A stretch of 64,000 nt of DNA. It comes from Paraburkholderia sp. HP33-1 (GTDB lineage Bacteria > Pseudomonadota > Gammaproteobacteria > Burkholderiales > Burkholderiaceae). The stretch lies in contig NZ_JAJEJR010000001.1 in NCBI RefSeq assembly GCF_021390595.1, forward strand, positions 1,178,001 to 1,242,000. Direction: 5' to 3'. Of this stretch, positions 17,347-27,084 are shown piece by piece. Made by a program: the position numbers and the translations under genes. Position 1 is the stretch's first letter. Every line of letters begins with the position of its first letter. Under the pieces are notes generated by a model. It was given only the letters and a program-made list of their open reading frames with translations. It was not told where the DNA came from and did not search any database.

Positions 17347-19761
17347 ATGAAACCAGTTGTGTCGTTATGCCTTTCGCTGGCCGCCGCGGTCAGCGCGTTG
17401 TATGCGGCCGGGTCGGGCGCCGCACCGTCGACGCCTCTCGCCGCCGCGCTGGCGAAGGCGCCGGCCGCGCTCAATGTCGCGAGCGCAAGCGCCGTCAACC
17501 TCAACGCCAACTACATCGACAACGACGCCAGTGTTCCCACGCCCGCATCCGGGTCGACCACCTCGCGCGCTTCGTTCGCGACGCTCGGCGCTTATCAGCC
17601 GCTCAACCTGCGTGGCGTCGAAGCTGCGCGCACCGTCAATCTCGGCGTGCGGCTCGATCGCGTGGTCACGGCCGCGCGCCTGCGCTTGCGCTACACGTAT
17701 TCGCCCGCGCTCGTGTTTGCGATGTCGCACCTGAAGGTGTCGGTCAACAACGAAGTGGTCGCGACCGTGCCGTTCGATCGCGAGCACGCCGGCAAGCTCG
17801 TCACGCAGGACATCGCGCTCGATCCGCGCTTTCTGACCGACTACAACCAGGTCGGACTGAGCCTGATCGCGCATTACACGCTCGAGCATTGCGAAGATCC
17901 TGAGAACTCGGCGTTGTGGGCTGACGTGAGCCCGTCGAGCGAATTCATCGTCGACACCGCGCCGATGCGCTTGCCCGACGATCTCGCACTGCTGCCCGCG
18001 CCGTTCTTCGATCGCCGCGACGCGACGCGGCTGCATTTGCCGTTCGTGCTGCCGGCCGCCGCCGACAATGCGACGCTGCGCAGCGCGGGCGTGCTCGCAT
18101 CGTGGTTCGGCGCGCAGGCCGATTACCGGCAGGCGCGCTTTCCAGCGCTCACCACGTTGCCCACCGACGCGCACGCGGTCGTCGTTGCTCGTAGCGAGCA
18201 GTTGCCGGCCGGCCTGACGCTGCCGCCGATCAACGGCCCGCTGCTGATCGTCACCGACAATCCTGTCGCCCCCAACCGCAAGCTGCTGATCGTGACCGGC
18301 CGCACCGCCGCCGAAGTCGATGAAGCCAGCACCGCGCTCGTGCTCGGCACGACCGCGCTCGCGGGGCCCGCGGTGCGCATCACGCAGCTCGCTGCCGGTG
18401 CGCCGCGCAAGCCGTACGACGCGCCGCGCTGGTTGCCGGTCGACCGGCCGGTCGCGTTCAAGGAGCTGATCGAGGATCCGTCGCAACTGCAGGTGCGCGG
18501 CAGCACGCCCGACGCGATCCGCCTGAACCTGCGCGTGCCCGCCGACCTGTACTCGTGGAACGGCGCGGGCGTGCCGCTGAATCTGAAGTACCGCTACACG
18601 GCGCCGACCGTGCAGAACAATTCCGCGCTCGCGGTGCAGATCAACGACCAGCTGGTCAAGTCGTACCGGCTCGCGCTCGCGTCCGCCGACGACGCGCACG
18701 GCCGCCTGCAATTGCCGGTGCTGTCGAACAACGTCAACCGTTCGACGAGCGCGCTCGACATTCCGGCGTTTCGTGTCGGCAGTTCGAACCAGTTGCAGCT
18801 GCGCTTCAATCTGGATTCGCAGAAGACCGGGCTGTGCCAGGGCGTCGCGACGAACCCGGTGCAAGCCGCGGTCGATCCCGATTCGACGATCGACTTCTCG
18901 GACTTCGTCCACTTCGCGCAGATGCCGAACCTCGCGTTCTTCGCGAACAGCGGCTTTCCGTTCACGCGCTACGCGGACCTGTCGCAAACGGCCGTCGTGA
19001 TTCCCGAGCATCCCGCGCCGCAGGAGCTCGAAAGCCTGCTGACGATGCTCGGCCACATGGGGCAGTGGACCGGCTATCCGGCGCTGCGCGTGCAGGTCGC
19101 GCGGCCGCACGAGCTTGCGCAGCTGAACGGCAAGGATCTGCTCGTGATCGGCGGCAACGGCTCGGCGCCGTGGCTCGCGCGCTGGCCGCACGCGTTGCCG
19201 CTCGCGATCGGCGCTCAGACCGACGACGCGGATGCGTCGGGCGCCGTTGCGCCGGGCGCCGTTGCGCCGGGCGCCGTCGCGTCGAGCCCGATTGCGCGTA
19301 CCTCATTCGCGGTCGATGAGCAGTGGCGTAGCGACGCCCGGCGCGGCGGCGCGCGGAGCAACGGCGCGCATCTGCCGGACGGCGGCGCGCGTATCGAACG
19401 CGACGGACCGCTTGCCGCGCTGATGGGTTTCGAATTGCCGGGCAGCCACGGACGCAGCGTCGTCGCCATGACCGCCACCGATCAGCAGCAGTTGTCGCAA
19501 CTGCTCGACATGCTCGAAAAGCCGGACCGCGTCGCGCAATTGCAGGGCGACGTCGCGTTGCTGCGCGATGGCAAGGTGGACAGCATGCGCGTCGGCGACA
19601 CCTATCTGGTCGGCTATGTGCCGTGGTATGCGCGGCTGTGGAGCAAGGCGATCCAGCATCCGGTGCTGCTCGGCGTGCTTGGCGCGCTCGCTGGCCTGCT
19701 GCTCGCGATCGGCGCGTTCACGGCGTTGCAGGAACTGGCCGCGCGGCGCCGGGGAGTCTGA
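17347..19761 (+). CDS. bcsB: Cellulose synthase periplasmic subunit BcsB
   Basis: The 804-residue protein has a signal peptide (residues 1-26), two carbohydrate-binding/flavodoxin-like repeats across the periplasmic part, and a C-terminal transmembrane helix (HPVLLGVLGALAGLLLAIGA). Family marks include LSLIAHYTLEHCEDPENSALW and SNQLQLRFNLDSQKTGLCQG. BcsB guides nascent glucan from BcsA through the periplasm. It is the first gene of the operon, whereas in most operons it directly follows bcsA. Residues ~632-645 include a GAVAP tandem repeat encoded by a 15-base DNA repeat. Confidence 0.94.
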   Translation: MKPVVSLCLSLAAAVSALYAAGSGAAPSTPLAAALAKAPAALNVASASAVNLNANYIDNDASVPTPASGSTTSRASFATLGAYQPLNLRGVEAARTVNLGVRLDRVVTAARLRLRYTYSPALVFAMSHLKVSVNNEVVATVPFDREHAGKLVTQDIALDPRFLTDYNQVGLSLIAHYTLEHCEDPENSALWADVSPSSEFIVDTAPMRLPDDLALLPAPFFDRRDATRLHLPFVLPAAADNATLRSAGVLASWFGAQADYRQARFPALTTLPTDAHAVVVARSEQLPAGLTLPPINGPLLIVTDNPVAPNRKLLIVTGRTAAEVDEASTALVLGTTALAGPAVRITQLAAGAPRKPYDAPRWLPVDRPVAFKELIEDPSQLQVRGSTPDAIRLNLRVPADLYSWNGAGVPLNLKYRYTAPTVQNNSALAVQINDQLVKSYRLALASADDAHGRLQLPVLSNNVNRSTSALDIPAFRVGSSNQLQLRFNLDSQKTGLCQGVATNPVQAAVDPDSTIDFSDFVHFAQMPNLAFFANSGFPFTRYADLSQTAVVIPEHPAPQELESLLTMLGHMGQWTGYPALRVQVARPHELAQLNGKDLLVIGGNGSAPWLARWPHALPLAIGAQTDDADASGAVAPGAVAPGAVASSPIARTSFAVDEQWRSDARRGGARSNGAHLPDGGARIERDGPLAALMGFELPGSHGRSVVAMTATDQQQLSQLLDMLEKPDRVAQLQGDVALLRDGKVDSMRVGDTYLVGYVPWYARLWSKAIQHPVLLGVLGALAGLLLAIGAFTALQELAARRRGV
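19239..19283 (+). repeat. 15-base in-frame tandem repeat in bcsB
   Basis: The unit GGGCGCCGTTGCGCC occurs at 19239-19253 and 19254-19268, followed by a diverged third copy. It encodes GAVAP-GAVAP-GAVAS. Being a multiple of three, copy-number change would not break the frame. Confidence 0.85.
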
Positions 19762-19764
19762 TCG

Positions 19765-20973
19765 ATGAGTCCGTCAAAGCGCGGGGCGCCGTGGGGCGCA
19801 GCCGCGGCGCTGACCACGATGCTGACGCTCGCGAGCAGTCACGACGCGTTCGCCGTGCAAGCGGTAGAGGCCGCGCGCACCGGCGTCACCGCATGCATCG
19901 CCACGCCCTGGCCGCGCTGGCAGCAATTCAAGCGCGATTTCCTCTCCGCCGACGGCCGCGTGATCGACGTCGGCTCGCCCGACGAGCGCACGGTGTCGGA
20001 GGGGCAATCGTACGCGCTGTTTTTCGCGCTGGTCGCGAACGACCGCGCGGCCTTCGACACGATCCTGCACTGGACCGAGCAGCATCTCGCGCAAGGCGAC
20101 CTGACCGCCCGGTTGCCGGCGTGGCTGTGGGGCCGCTCGTACGACGGCAACTGGCAAGTGCTCGACGCGAATGCCTCGTCCGATGCCGACCTGTGGATCG
20201 CCTATGCGCTGCTCGAAGCGGGCGACGCGTGGCAGGAGCGCAGCTACACGGCGCGCGGCGCGGTGCTCGCGCGGCGCGTGCTCGACGAGGAAACGGCCAG
20301 CGCGCCGGGGCTCGGGCTGACCTTGCTGCCGGGCCCGGTTGGCTTTCATCCCGAAGCGGATGTGTGGCGCGTCAATCCGAGCTATACGCCGCCGCAAGTG
20401 CTGCGCGGTCTCGGCACGCGGCTATCCGACGATTCGCGCTGGCCGCGTCTGCTCGCGAGCGCGAGCCGCATGCTGATCGATACCGCGCCGCACGGGTTCG
20501 CGCCGGACTGGGCCTTGTACCGTGCGAACCGCGGCTTCGCGCCCGATGCGCAGACTCACGCCGAGAGCGCCTATAACGCGATTCGCGTGTATCTATGGGC
20601 CGGCATGCTCGACCGGCGCGATCCGCTCGCGCCGGCGCTGCTCGCGCGCTTCGAGCCGTTCGCGAGCTTCATCGCCGCGCACGGTGCGCCACCCGAGAAA
20701 GTGGACGCGGCGAATGGCCGTGTCGGCATCAACATGGGCAACGCGGGTTTTTCGGCGGCGGCCGTGCCGTTTCTCGACGCACGCGGTCAGCGCGCGCTCG
20801 CCGATGCGCAGATCGCGCGCGCCGGGCAGCTCGATCGCGAGAGCGCAGCCGGTTATTACACGAGCGTGCTGAGCCTGTTCGCGCTCGGCTGGCGCGAAGG
20901 CCGCTACCGTTTCGCCGCTGACGGCACCCTCGATCCGCACTGGAGCACCTCGTGCCGCGCCGCGCTGCAGTAG
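19765..20973 (+). CDS. bcsZ: Periplasmic endo-1,4-beta-glucanase BcsZ (GH8)
   Basis: The 402-residue family 8 glycoside hydrolase begins 3 bases after the bcsB stop. It has a signal peptide (residues 1-30). The catalytic acid is Glu79 in VSEGQSYA, with the substrate-binding Asp140 region in LDANASSDADLW; LPAWLWGRSYDGNWQVLDAN is the usual family block. BcsZ trims or releases misfolded glucan and is needed for proper cellulose secretion. Its end overlaps bcsC by 22 bases. Confidence 0.93.
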   Translation: MSPSKRGAPWGAAAALTTMLTLASSHDAFAVQAVEAARTGVTACIATPWPRWQQFKRDFLSADGRVIDVGSPDERTVSEGQSYALFFALVANDRAAFDTILHWTEQHLAQGDLTARLPAWLWGRSYDGNWQVLDANASSDADLWIAYALLEAGDAWQERSYTARGAVLARRVLDEETASAPGLGLTLLPGPVGFHPEADVWRVNPSYTPPQVLRGLGTRLSDDSRWPRLLASASRMLIDTAPHGFAPDWALYRANRGFAPDAQTHAESAYNAIRVYLWAGMLDRRDPLAPALLARFEPFASFIAAHGAPPEKVDAANGRVGINMGNAGFSAAAVPFLDARGQRALADAQIARAGQLDRESAAGYYTSVLSLFALGWREGRYRFAADGTLDPHWSTSCRAALQ

Positions 20974-23900
20974 CGCGCGCGGCACGCTTTGGCGTGCTCG
21001 CGTGCGCGGGTGTCGTAGCGATGATGGGGCACGCATACGGCGATACCAGGGAATCTGCGGCGACGCGCACGGCTGCCGTTGGCGTGCTGGCAGCGTCCGC
21101 TGCTTCGCCCGCCCTCGCGCCACCGCAAAACCCCGCCGCGCAGCGCCTGCTCGCGACCGCTCGCATGTGGTCGACCAAGCATCGCGACGACCTTGCATTG
21201 CAGGCGATCGACAAGGCGCTGCTCGCCGCGTCCGGTGATCCGTCCTTGCTCGCCGAGCAGGTGCGCATCGAGTTGCGTCTCGGCCGCGCGCAAGCTGCGC
21301 AGGCGACGCTCGCGCGCTTGCGCGCCAAAGCGCCGGGCACCGTGGCGACCCAGCAACTCGACGACGAGTTCCGCGTCGCCACGAACGGTCGCGAGGAATT
21401 CGCGACCGTGCGTCTGCTGGCGCGCAGCGGCCAGTCCGCGGAAGCCGCGCGACGTTTGCAGCTGCTGTTTCCGCACGGCGCGCCGTCGGGTTCGCTCGGA
21501 GCCGAGTACTACCAGATTCTCGCAGGCACGCCCGAGGGCCGCGAAACAGCGCTCGTCGCGTTGCATCGGCGCATCGCCGCCGATCCGTCCGACGTCGATG
21601 CGGCGCTCGTGCTCGCGAATCTGCTGAACACGCGCGGCGATTCTCGCGTGGAAGCCAACCGCATCGCGTGGAATCTGGCGACGCGGCCCGATTCCGATCG
21701 CACGGCCTCGCTCGACGCGTGGCGTCACGTGTTGCAATCGGCGGGTGAGGACCTCGCGTATCTGCCGGCGTTGCGCGCGTATCTGCAACTCGTGCCGGAC
21801 GATACCGAATTCCGCGAACGCGTCGCCACGCTCGAAACACGCCTCGACGCGCAGCGGCAACTCGAACGCAACCCCGACTACATCGCACAGCAACGCGGTG
21901 TGCGGGCGCTCGCGCGCAACGATCTCGCAGCCGCCGAACCGCTGCTCGCGCGAGCCGCGAGCGCGCGTCCCGACGATGCCGAAGCAGTGGGCGGTCTCGG
22001 TCTCGCGCGCATGCGGGCAGGGCGGCACGACGAAGCGCACACGCTGTTTCTGCGCGCGGCCGCGCTCGCGCCCGAGAACCGCGCGAAATGGCAAAGCCTC
22101 GCGCGCACCGCGCAATTCTGGGGAACGCTCGCGCAAGGCCGCGCGGCCGCCGCGGCGGGCCATGCGCAGGATGCCGAGCGGGCGGCGCGCGCGGCGCTCG
22201 CGATGGAGCCGGACAACGCGGACGCGAAGCTGATGCTCGCCGACGCGCTGCTCGCGCAGCACGACTGGAGCGCGGCTGAACCGCTGCTGCGCGAACTGTT
22301 GAGCGCGCATACGCCGAGCGTGGCGGCGCTGCGCAGCACGCAGACTCTCTTCGAAAACACCGGCCGCGCGGCCCGGGTCGAGCCGTTGATCGACGCGTTG
22401 CAAAGCCGTTTCACCACCGTCGACGATCGCCGGAGCCTCGCTCGCCTGCGCGGCGATCTGCTCGCCAAACAGGCGGACCAGTTGTTCGCCGACGGCGAGC
22501 GCGGGCCCGCCGCGCAACGCTACGAAGCGGCCCTGCGCAGCGAGCCCGACGCACCGTGGACGCGTTTCGCGCTCGCGCGTCTGTATCGCGATCTCGGCTT
22601 GCCGCAACTCGGCCGCAACGTGATGGACGAAGGTCTCGCGCGCGCACCATCACCCGAAATGCGCTACGCGAGCGCGCTCTACCGCAATTCGCTCGATGAC
22701 CTGAGCGGCGCCCAGGCGGCGCTCGCGCTGATCCCGGAGCACGACCGTACCGATGGCATGCGCGCGCTCGATCGCAGCCTGCAGACGCAGCAGCGCCTCG
22801 CCGACGCGCGCGCTGCCTTCGCGCGCGACGACCGCGCAAGCGCGGCCCATCTGCTCGACGAGGCGCGTGCCTTGGCCGGCGGCGATCCGAATCTGCTCGC
22901 CTCGGTCGGCGCGCAGTGGATCGAGGCGGGCGACACGGGGCGCGGTCTCTCGCTGCTGCGCGACTGGATCGACGCGCATCCGCATGAGGCCGACGCGGAC
23001 GTGCGGCTGCGCTACGGCGATCTGCTCGGCAGCGCGCGACGCGACGCAGATCTGTCCGCATGGCTTCAGCAACTGCGTGACGATCCGCAACTGACGATGA
23101 ACGCCGCGCAACGCGCGCGCCTGGAAGATCAGGCGCTGCGCGTCGCGATACGGCAGACCGACGAAGCGATCGATCAGCAGGATTACGAAGCGGCCCGGCA
23201 GCGACTCTCGACGGTGAGCACGGCCGGTCGGCACGACAAACGCTACGTGCTCGAACTCGCCGATCTGGAGCGTGTGCAGGGCCGCTACGCGGCCGCGCGG
23301 GCCACACTGGCGCCGCTCCTTTCCGCGCAACCCAACGATGCGGACGCGCAGCTGGCGCTTGCGCGCGTGCTGGAGCAGAGCGGCCAGCGCGGCGCCGCGC
23401 TGCGCCTCGTGCACGACGTGCTCGACGGCGCCGCGCCCGACGACATCGACACGCGGCTGTCCGCCGCGCGCCGCCTCGCCGCGTTGAACGAAGCGCGCGA
23501 CGCGCAGCAGATCACGGCGGCACTGCGCATCGCGTATCCGGCGCGGCCGGACGTGACGGTGCAAAGCGGCCGCATTGCCGCAGACCTCGGGCAGTACGAG
23601 GATGCCGCCTCGCTCTACCGTTTGTCGCTCGCACAGGAGCGCGCGTCGGGCGTGAGCGCGGGGCCCGGCGGCACGCCTGCGCAGGCCGCGCTCGACGATC
23701 TCGAGCAGCGCCGCAATCCGTCGATCGAGACCGGCTGGCTGCCCGCGTATAAATCCGGCGACGCCGGCATCTCGCAGCTGCGCGCCTGGCAGGTGCCGGT
23801 GTACGTGCAAATGCCGTATCGCTACGACGGCCATTTCTTTGCGCACGTGGACACCGTGCGTCTCGATGCGGGCACGCTCGACGTCAGCGACGCCAACGCG

Positions 23901-24899
23901 TCCACGCGCAATACGTTCGGCACCTTCGCCGCAGCCGACCAGCTCGGGACGGCGCTCGGCTTTTCGCCGCAGCAACTCGCCACGTTGGCCGCGCGCTTGC
24001 CGTATCTGCATCAGCCGAGCACCGGCGTCGCGCTCGGCGCGGGCTACACGTCCGGCGCGTGGCGCTTCGACTTCGGCACGACGCCGCTCGGCTTCCCCGT
24101 GTCGTACCTCGTCGGCGGCTTGCGCTATCACTTCGACGCGGGACCAGGGAGCTTTTCGGTCAGCGCCTCGCGCCGTCCGGAAACAGGTAGCCAGCTGTCC
24201 TATGCCGGCATGCACGATCCGGTGAGCGGCACCGTATGGGGCGGCGTGCGCCGTGACGGCATCGACCTGCATGCGTCGTTCGATCTCGGCGCGACGAACC
24301 TGTTCGCCGATCTCGGCGCGGGCGAGCTCACCGGGCGCAACGTCGCCGCCAATCAGGCGCTCACGCTGCGCACCGGCTTCACGATGCCGGTCTATCGGCG
24401 CGCCAATACGCTGGTGAGCACCGGCCTCATTGGCAACGCGTGGCGCTACACGAACAACCTGCGGTTCTATTCGTTCGGACAGGGCGGCTACTACAGCCCG
24501 CAGCGCTATCTGTCGCTCGGCGTGCCGCTCGAATGGGCCGGCCGGCGCGGCGCGCTGAAGTGGGATCTGAGCGCGAGCGTCGGCGTGTCGAACTCGTACG
24601 AGAAGAATTCGCCGTACTACCCGAACGGTCTGCCCGCCGGGCTCGGTGTGGCGCCGGGGCTCGGCAGTCTCGTCAACGCGGGCAGCTCGACGCGCGGCGT
24701 CGCGATTTCGTATGGGCTTGCGGGCATCGCCGAGTATCGTGTCGATTCGCATCTGGTGCTGGGCGCGCAGCTCAGCATCGATCGTTCGCACGACTACGCG
24801 CCGAGTGCCGCACTCGTCTATCTGCGCTACACGTTCGATGCGCGCAGGCAGGACAACCGTCTGTCGCCGCAGCCGGTACGGCTTTATTCGAGCTATTGA
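20952..24899 (+). CDS. bcsC: Cellulose export TPR/outer-membrane protein BcsC
   Basis: The protein has 1315 residues, longer than E. coli BcsC (1157). A GTG start lies inside the bcsZ end and gives a good signal peptide (RFGVLACAGVVAMMGHAYG). Residues ~50-930 are a long alpha-solenoid of TPRs (e.g. AEAVGGLGLARMRAGRHDEAHTLFLRAAALAP; DADAQLALARVLEQSGQRGAAL). From ~960 the BcsC C-terminal beta-barrel domain follows (GVALGAGYTSGAWRFDFGTTPLG; GGLRYHFDAGPGSFSVSASRRPETGSQLSYAGMHD), ending in ALVYLRYTFDARR. It forms the periplasmic scaffold and outer-membrane channel for the glucan. Confidence 0.93.
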   Translation: MPRRAAVARAARFGVLACAGVVAMMGHAYGDTRESAATRTAAVGVLAASAASPALAPPQNPAAQRLLATARMWSTKHRDDLALQAIDKALLAASGDPSLLAEQVRIELRLGRAQAAQATLARLRAKAPGTVATQQLDDEFRVATNGREEFATVRLLARSGQSAEAARRLQLLFPHGAPSGSLGAEYYQILAGTPEGRETALVALHRRIAADPSDVDAALVLANLLNTRGDSRVEANRIAWNLATRPDSDRTASLDAWRHVLQSAGEDLAYLPALRAYLQLVPDDTEFRERVATLETRLDAQRQLERNPDYIAQQRGVRALARNDLAAAEPLLARAASARPDDAEAVGGLGLARMRAGRHDEAHTLFLRAAALAPENRAKWQSLARTAQFWGTLAQGRAAAAAGHAQDAERAARAALAMEPDNADAKLMLADALLAQHDWSAAEPLLRELLSAHTPSVAALRSTQTLFENTGRAARVEPLIDALQSRFTTVDDRRSLARLRGDLLAKQADQLFADGERGPAAQRYEAALRSEPDAPWTRFALARLYRDLGLPQLGRNVMDEGLARAPSPEMRYASALYRNSLDDLSGAQAALALIPEHDRTDGMRALDRSLQTQQRLADARAAFARDDRASAAHLLDEARALAGGDPNLLASVGAQWIEAGDTGRGLSLLRDWIDAHPHEADADVRLRYGDLLGSARRDADLSAWLQQLRDDPQLTMNAAQRARLEDQALRVAIRQTDEAIDQQDYEAARQRLSTVSTAGRHDKRYVLELADLERVQGRYAAARATLAPLLSAQPNDADAQLALARVLEQSGQRGAALRLVHDVLDGAAPDDIDTRLSAARRLAALNEARDAQQITAALRIAYPARPDVTVQSGRIAADLGQYEDAASLYRLSLAQERASGVSAGPGGTPAQAALDDLEQRRNPSIETGWLPAYKSGDAGISQLRAWQVPVYVQMPYRYDGHFFAHVDTVRLDAGTLDVSDANASTRNTFGTFAAADQLGTALGFSPQQLATLAARLPYLHQPSTGVALGAGYTSGAWRFDFGTTPLGFPVSYLVGGLRYHFDAGPGSFSVSASRRPETGSQLSYAGMHDPVSGTVWGGVRRDGIDLHASFDLGATNLFADLGAGELTGRNVAANQALTLRTGFTMPVYRRANTLVSTGLIGNAWRYTNNLRFYSFGQGGYYSPQRYLSLGVPLEWAGRRGALKWDLSASVGVSNSYEKNSPYYPNGLPAGLGVAPGLGSLVNAGSSTRGVAISYGLAGIAEYRVDSHLVLGAQLSIDRSHDYAPSAALVYLRYTFDARRQDNRLSPQPVRLYSSY

Positions 24900-24931
24900 A
24901 CGGCGATGCAAAGAGATCGGGGACAGCAGAC

Positions 24932-26875
24932 GTGAACACCGCTTCGAATCCAACCCAACCGCCCGTGCGCGCCTTCATGCGTCGCTGGTTGCGCACGTTC
25001 GGCCGCACGGCTGCGCAGCGGCGCGCACAGCAGGTCGGCCGTCTCGCGATCGACGCATTGCCCGACGAATGGGCCGCGCTCGAAGCAGGCAAGCTGTACG
25101 CGATTTACGCGGAGTCACGCACGGCGGGCGCCGACGGGCTGATTTGGGAAAGCGCGCGCGCCGCGAGTACGCGTGACGTGACGGTCGTGCTCGCGCGCGA
25201 ACGCGCGGACGTCGCGCGACGGTTGCGCGAGCTGGGCTTTAGCGCCGACGCGCCGGCCGCGGGCTGGCCACGCAAACTGAACGTGCTGGCGATGCCAGCC
25301 GTCAGCGGCGCGCAGGTGCTCGAGCAGCAGGCCGACGGCGCCGCGCCGCTCGGCAAACTGTTCGGCGGTCTGCGCGCGCTGAAGCGCTTCGGGTTTCGGG
25401 CGCGCTCGCTGTATTTCGTCGAAGGTGCGGAGCGCTGGTTCAACTGGCACGACGCCGCCGCGCTCGCGCACGAAGGCCGCACGCTCGCGAACTGGTGCGC
25501 GGCGCGGCGCGTCACGCTGGTGCTGCTGCTCAGCGTCGATGGCACTGGCGGCGATTCGCCTGACGCGCGCCGCGCGGCCGATGGCGGCGTCGATGCGCCG
25601 CGCCGCAACGCGTTCCATGCGGCGTGCGCGGGCGTCGCGCGCATGGAGCGCACGCACGGCGAGCTGCTGTGGCATGCCGACTTCTGGCGCGCGGATCGCA
25701 CGCTCGTGACCAGCGAAGTCCGCTCGTTACGCTTTACCGATAGCGGCCGCCTGAGCGTCGCGCCCGACACGCCGGCCGGCAGCGTCGCGAGCGGCGATCG
25801 CCTGCTCGCGCGCGACGAACAGCGTGTGGTCGTGAGCCGCGCGGTGGTGCGTGGTCACGAGGCGTGGCTGCCGCCGCATTGGGAAGTGTGCGCTGATCAG
25901 GCTGCGGTGCTGAGCGCGTGCGCCCATGCGCGAGCCGCGACCGTGGTGCTCGATTACGCGGGCGGCGCGCAGCTCGACGCGTTGTGCTCGACGATTCATG
26001 CGCTGCGTCGCCAGGCGGGGGGTGCGCTGAAGATCGTCGTCGTCGAGCGGGGGGAAGTACTGCGGCATCAATACGAGCTGCTCGTGCTCACGCTCGGCGC
26101 GAACCTCGTGCTCGGACGCGACCTGCCGTTCTCGCGGATGCAGTCGCTGCTGCAGTCGTTGCAGGGGCAGCTCCATACCCGGCCGGTCGCCGCCGACTAT
26201 CGCAGCGCCTTGAGCGCCGCGCTCAGCGACGACGTGCGCGGCTATCTGCCGGCCGGCGCGTTTTGCGAGCGGGTGCGCCTCGTGCTCGAACGCAGCGCGG
26301 TGCTGCAGTTGCCGCATGTGCTCGTGAAGCTGACGCTGTTGCCGCAATGCGCGCACGTCGATGTTCTGAAGCACTGCGTGCCGCGTCGCGCGGGCGACGT
26401 GCTGACCGTCGACGCGTCGCATCTGTACGTATTCCTGTTCGCATGCCGGCTCGCCGACGCGGATGCCGCGCTGGCGCGGATCGTCGATGTACCGGTCGAA
26501 CGGATCGCCGACACGCGCGTGCATCTGGCCGAGCAGAGCATCGGCGCCGAACTCGACGCGCTGGACGCGACCAACCGGCGCACGCGGATCGCCGACTACA
26601 GCGATATGTTCGCGGCGTCCGCGCGCGAAGCGGCGCACGTGGCCGCCGTGCAACTGGCGCAGGTGGAGGCGGCGTTGAGTCATGCACGTGCCGAACTCGA
26701 AGCCGACAGCGTGGCGGGCGCCAGCGCGGCCGCGCCAGCCATCGGAACGGGCTGGCAAACCGGATCATCCGCAACGAAGCGACCGGCTTCGGAGCGCACC
26801 TCTTACCACCCCACGCCGCCGCGCCGTCGCGCGGAACCCAGCGCGATGCCGGTACGCGCGAGGAGCATCGAATGA
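24932..26875 (+). CDS. bcsE: Cellulose biosynthesis c-di-GMP sensor BcsE
   Basis: This 647-residue reading starts at a GTG (24932) with GGGGA upstream; the ATG at 24977 is an alternative. The second half matches the GIL domain of E. coli BcsE: STIHALRRQAGGALKIVVVE, LTLGANLVLGRDLPFSRM, QSLQGQ, and the c-di-GMP-binding RxGD motif as Arg486-Ala-Gly-Asp489. It is longer than the E. coli protein (523). BcsE feeds c-di-GMP to the synthase and anchors the BcsRQ complex on BcsF. The tail (last ~80 residues) is low-complexity. Its stop overlaps the bcsF start by 4 bases. Confidence 0.88.
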   Translation: MNTASNPTQPPVRAFMRRWLRTFGRTAAQRRAQQVGRLAIDALPDEWAALEAGKLYAIYAESRTAGADGLIWESARAASTRDVTVVLARERADVARRLRELGFSADAPAAGWPRKLNVLAMPAVSGAQVLEQQADGAAPLGKLFGGLRALKRFGFRARSLYFVEGAERWFNWHDAAALAHEGRTLANWCAARRVTLVLLLSVDGTGGDSPDARRAADGGVDAPRRNAFHAACAGVARMERTHGELLWHADFWRADRTLVTSEVRSLRFTDSGRLSVAPDTPAGSVASGDRLLARDEQRVVVSRAVVRGHEAWLPPHWEVCADQAAVLSACAHARAATVVLDYAGGAQLDALCSTIHALRRQAGGALKIVVVERGEVLRHQYELLVLTLGANLVLGRDLPFSRMQSLLQSLQGQLHTRPVAADYRSALSAALSDDVRGYLPAGAFCERVRLVLERSAVLQLPHVLVKLTLLPQCAHVDVLKHCVPRRAGDVLTVDASHLYVFLFACRLADADAALARIVDVPVERIADTRVHLAEQSIGAELDALDATNRRTRIADYSDMFAASAREAAHVAAVQLAQVEAALSHARAELEADSVAGASAAAPAIGTGWQTGSSATKRPASERTSYHPTPPRRRAEPSAMPVRARSIE

Positions 26876-27084
26876 TCGAACTGGTTCTGATGTGCTTCGT
26901 CGCCGGCGTGGTCGTCGCGCTGCCGGTGTGGATCGTCTGGCAGCGCGTCGGCGCGCGACGCGGTCTCGCGGCCATGCGCGGCTTCGATCCGCGCGACGCG
27001 GTGCCGTGTGACATCGAGCCGGTCGCGCTGCGCGCGCGTTTGCTGCCCGCGCTCGACACGACGCAAGACGGGGAGGCGCCATGA
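26872..27084 (+). CDS. bcsF: Small membrane protein BcsF
   Basis: The 70-residue protein begins with one transmembrane helix (MIELVLMCFVAGVVVALPVWIVW) and continues with a basic cytoplasmic tail. It overlaps bcsE at its start and bcsQ at its end by ATGA. Length, topology and position between bcsE and bcsQ match BcsF (63 residues in E. coli), which recruits BcsE to the membrane. The sequence is too short for certainty on motif alone; the context makes the call. Confidence 0.8.
   Translation: MIELVLMCFVAGVVVALPVWIVWQRVGARRGLAAMRGFDPRDAVPCDIEPVALRARLLPALDTTQDGEAP

Noticed and set aside
17365..19191. 608-codon minus-strand frame
   Set aside because: It is antisense to bcsB, with no domains and shadow composition.
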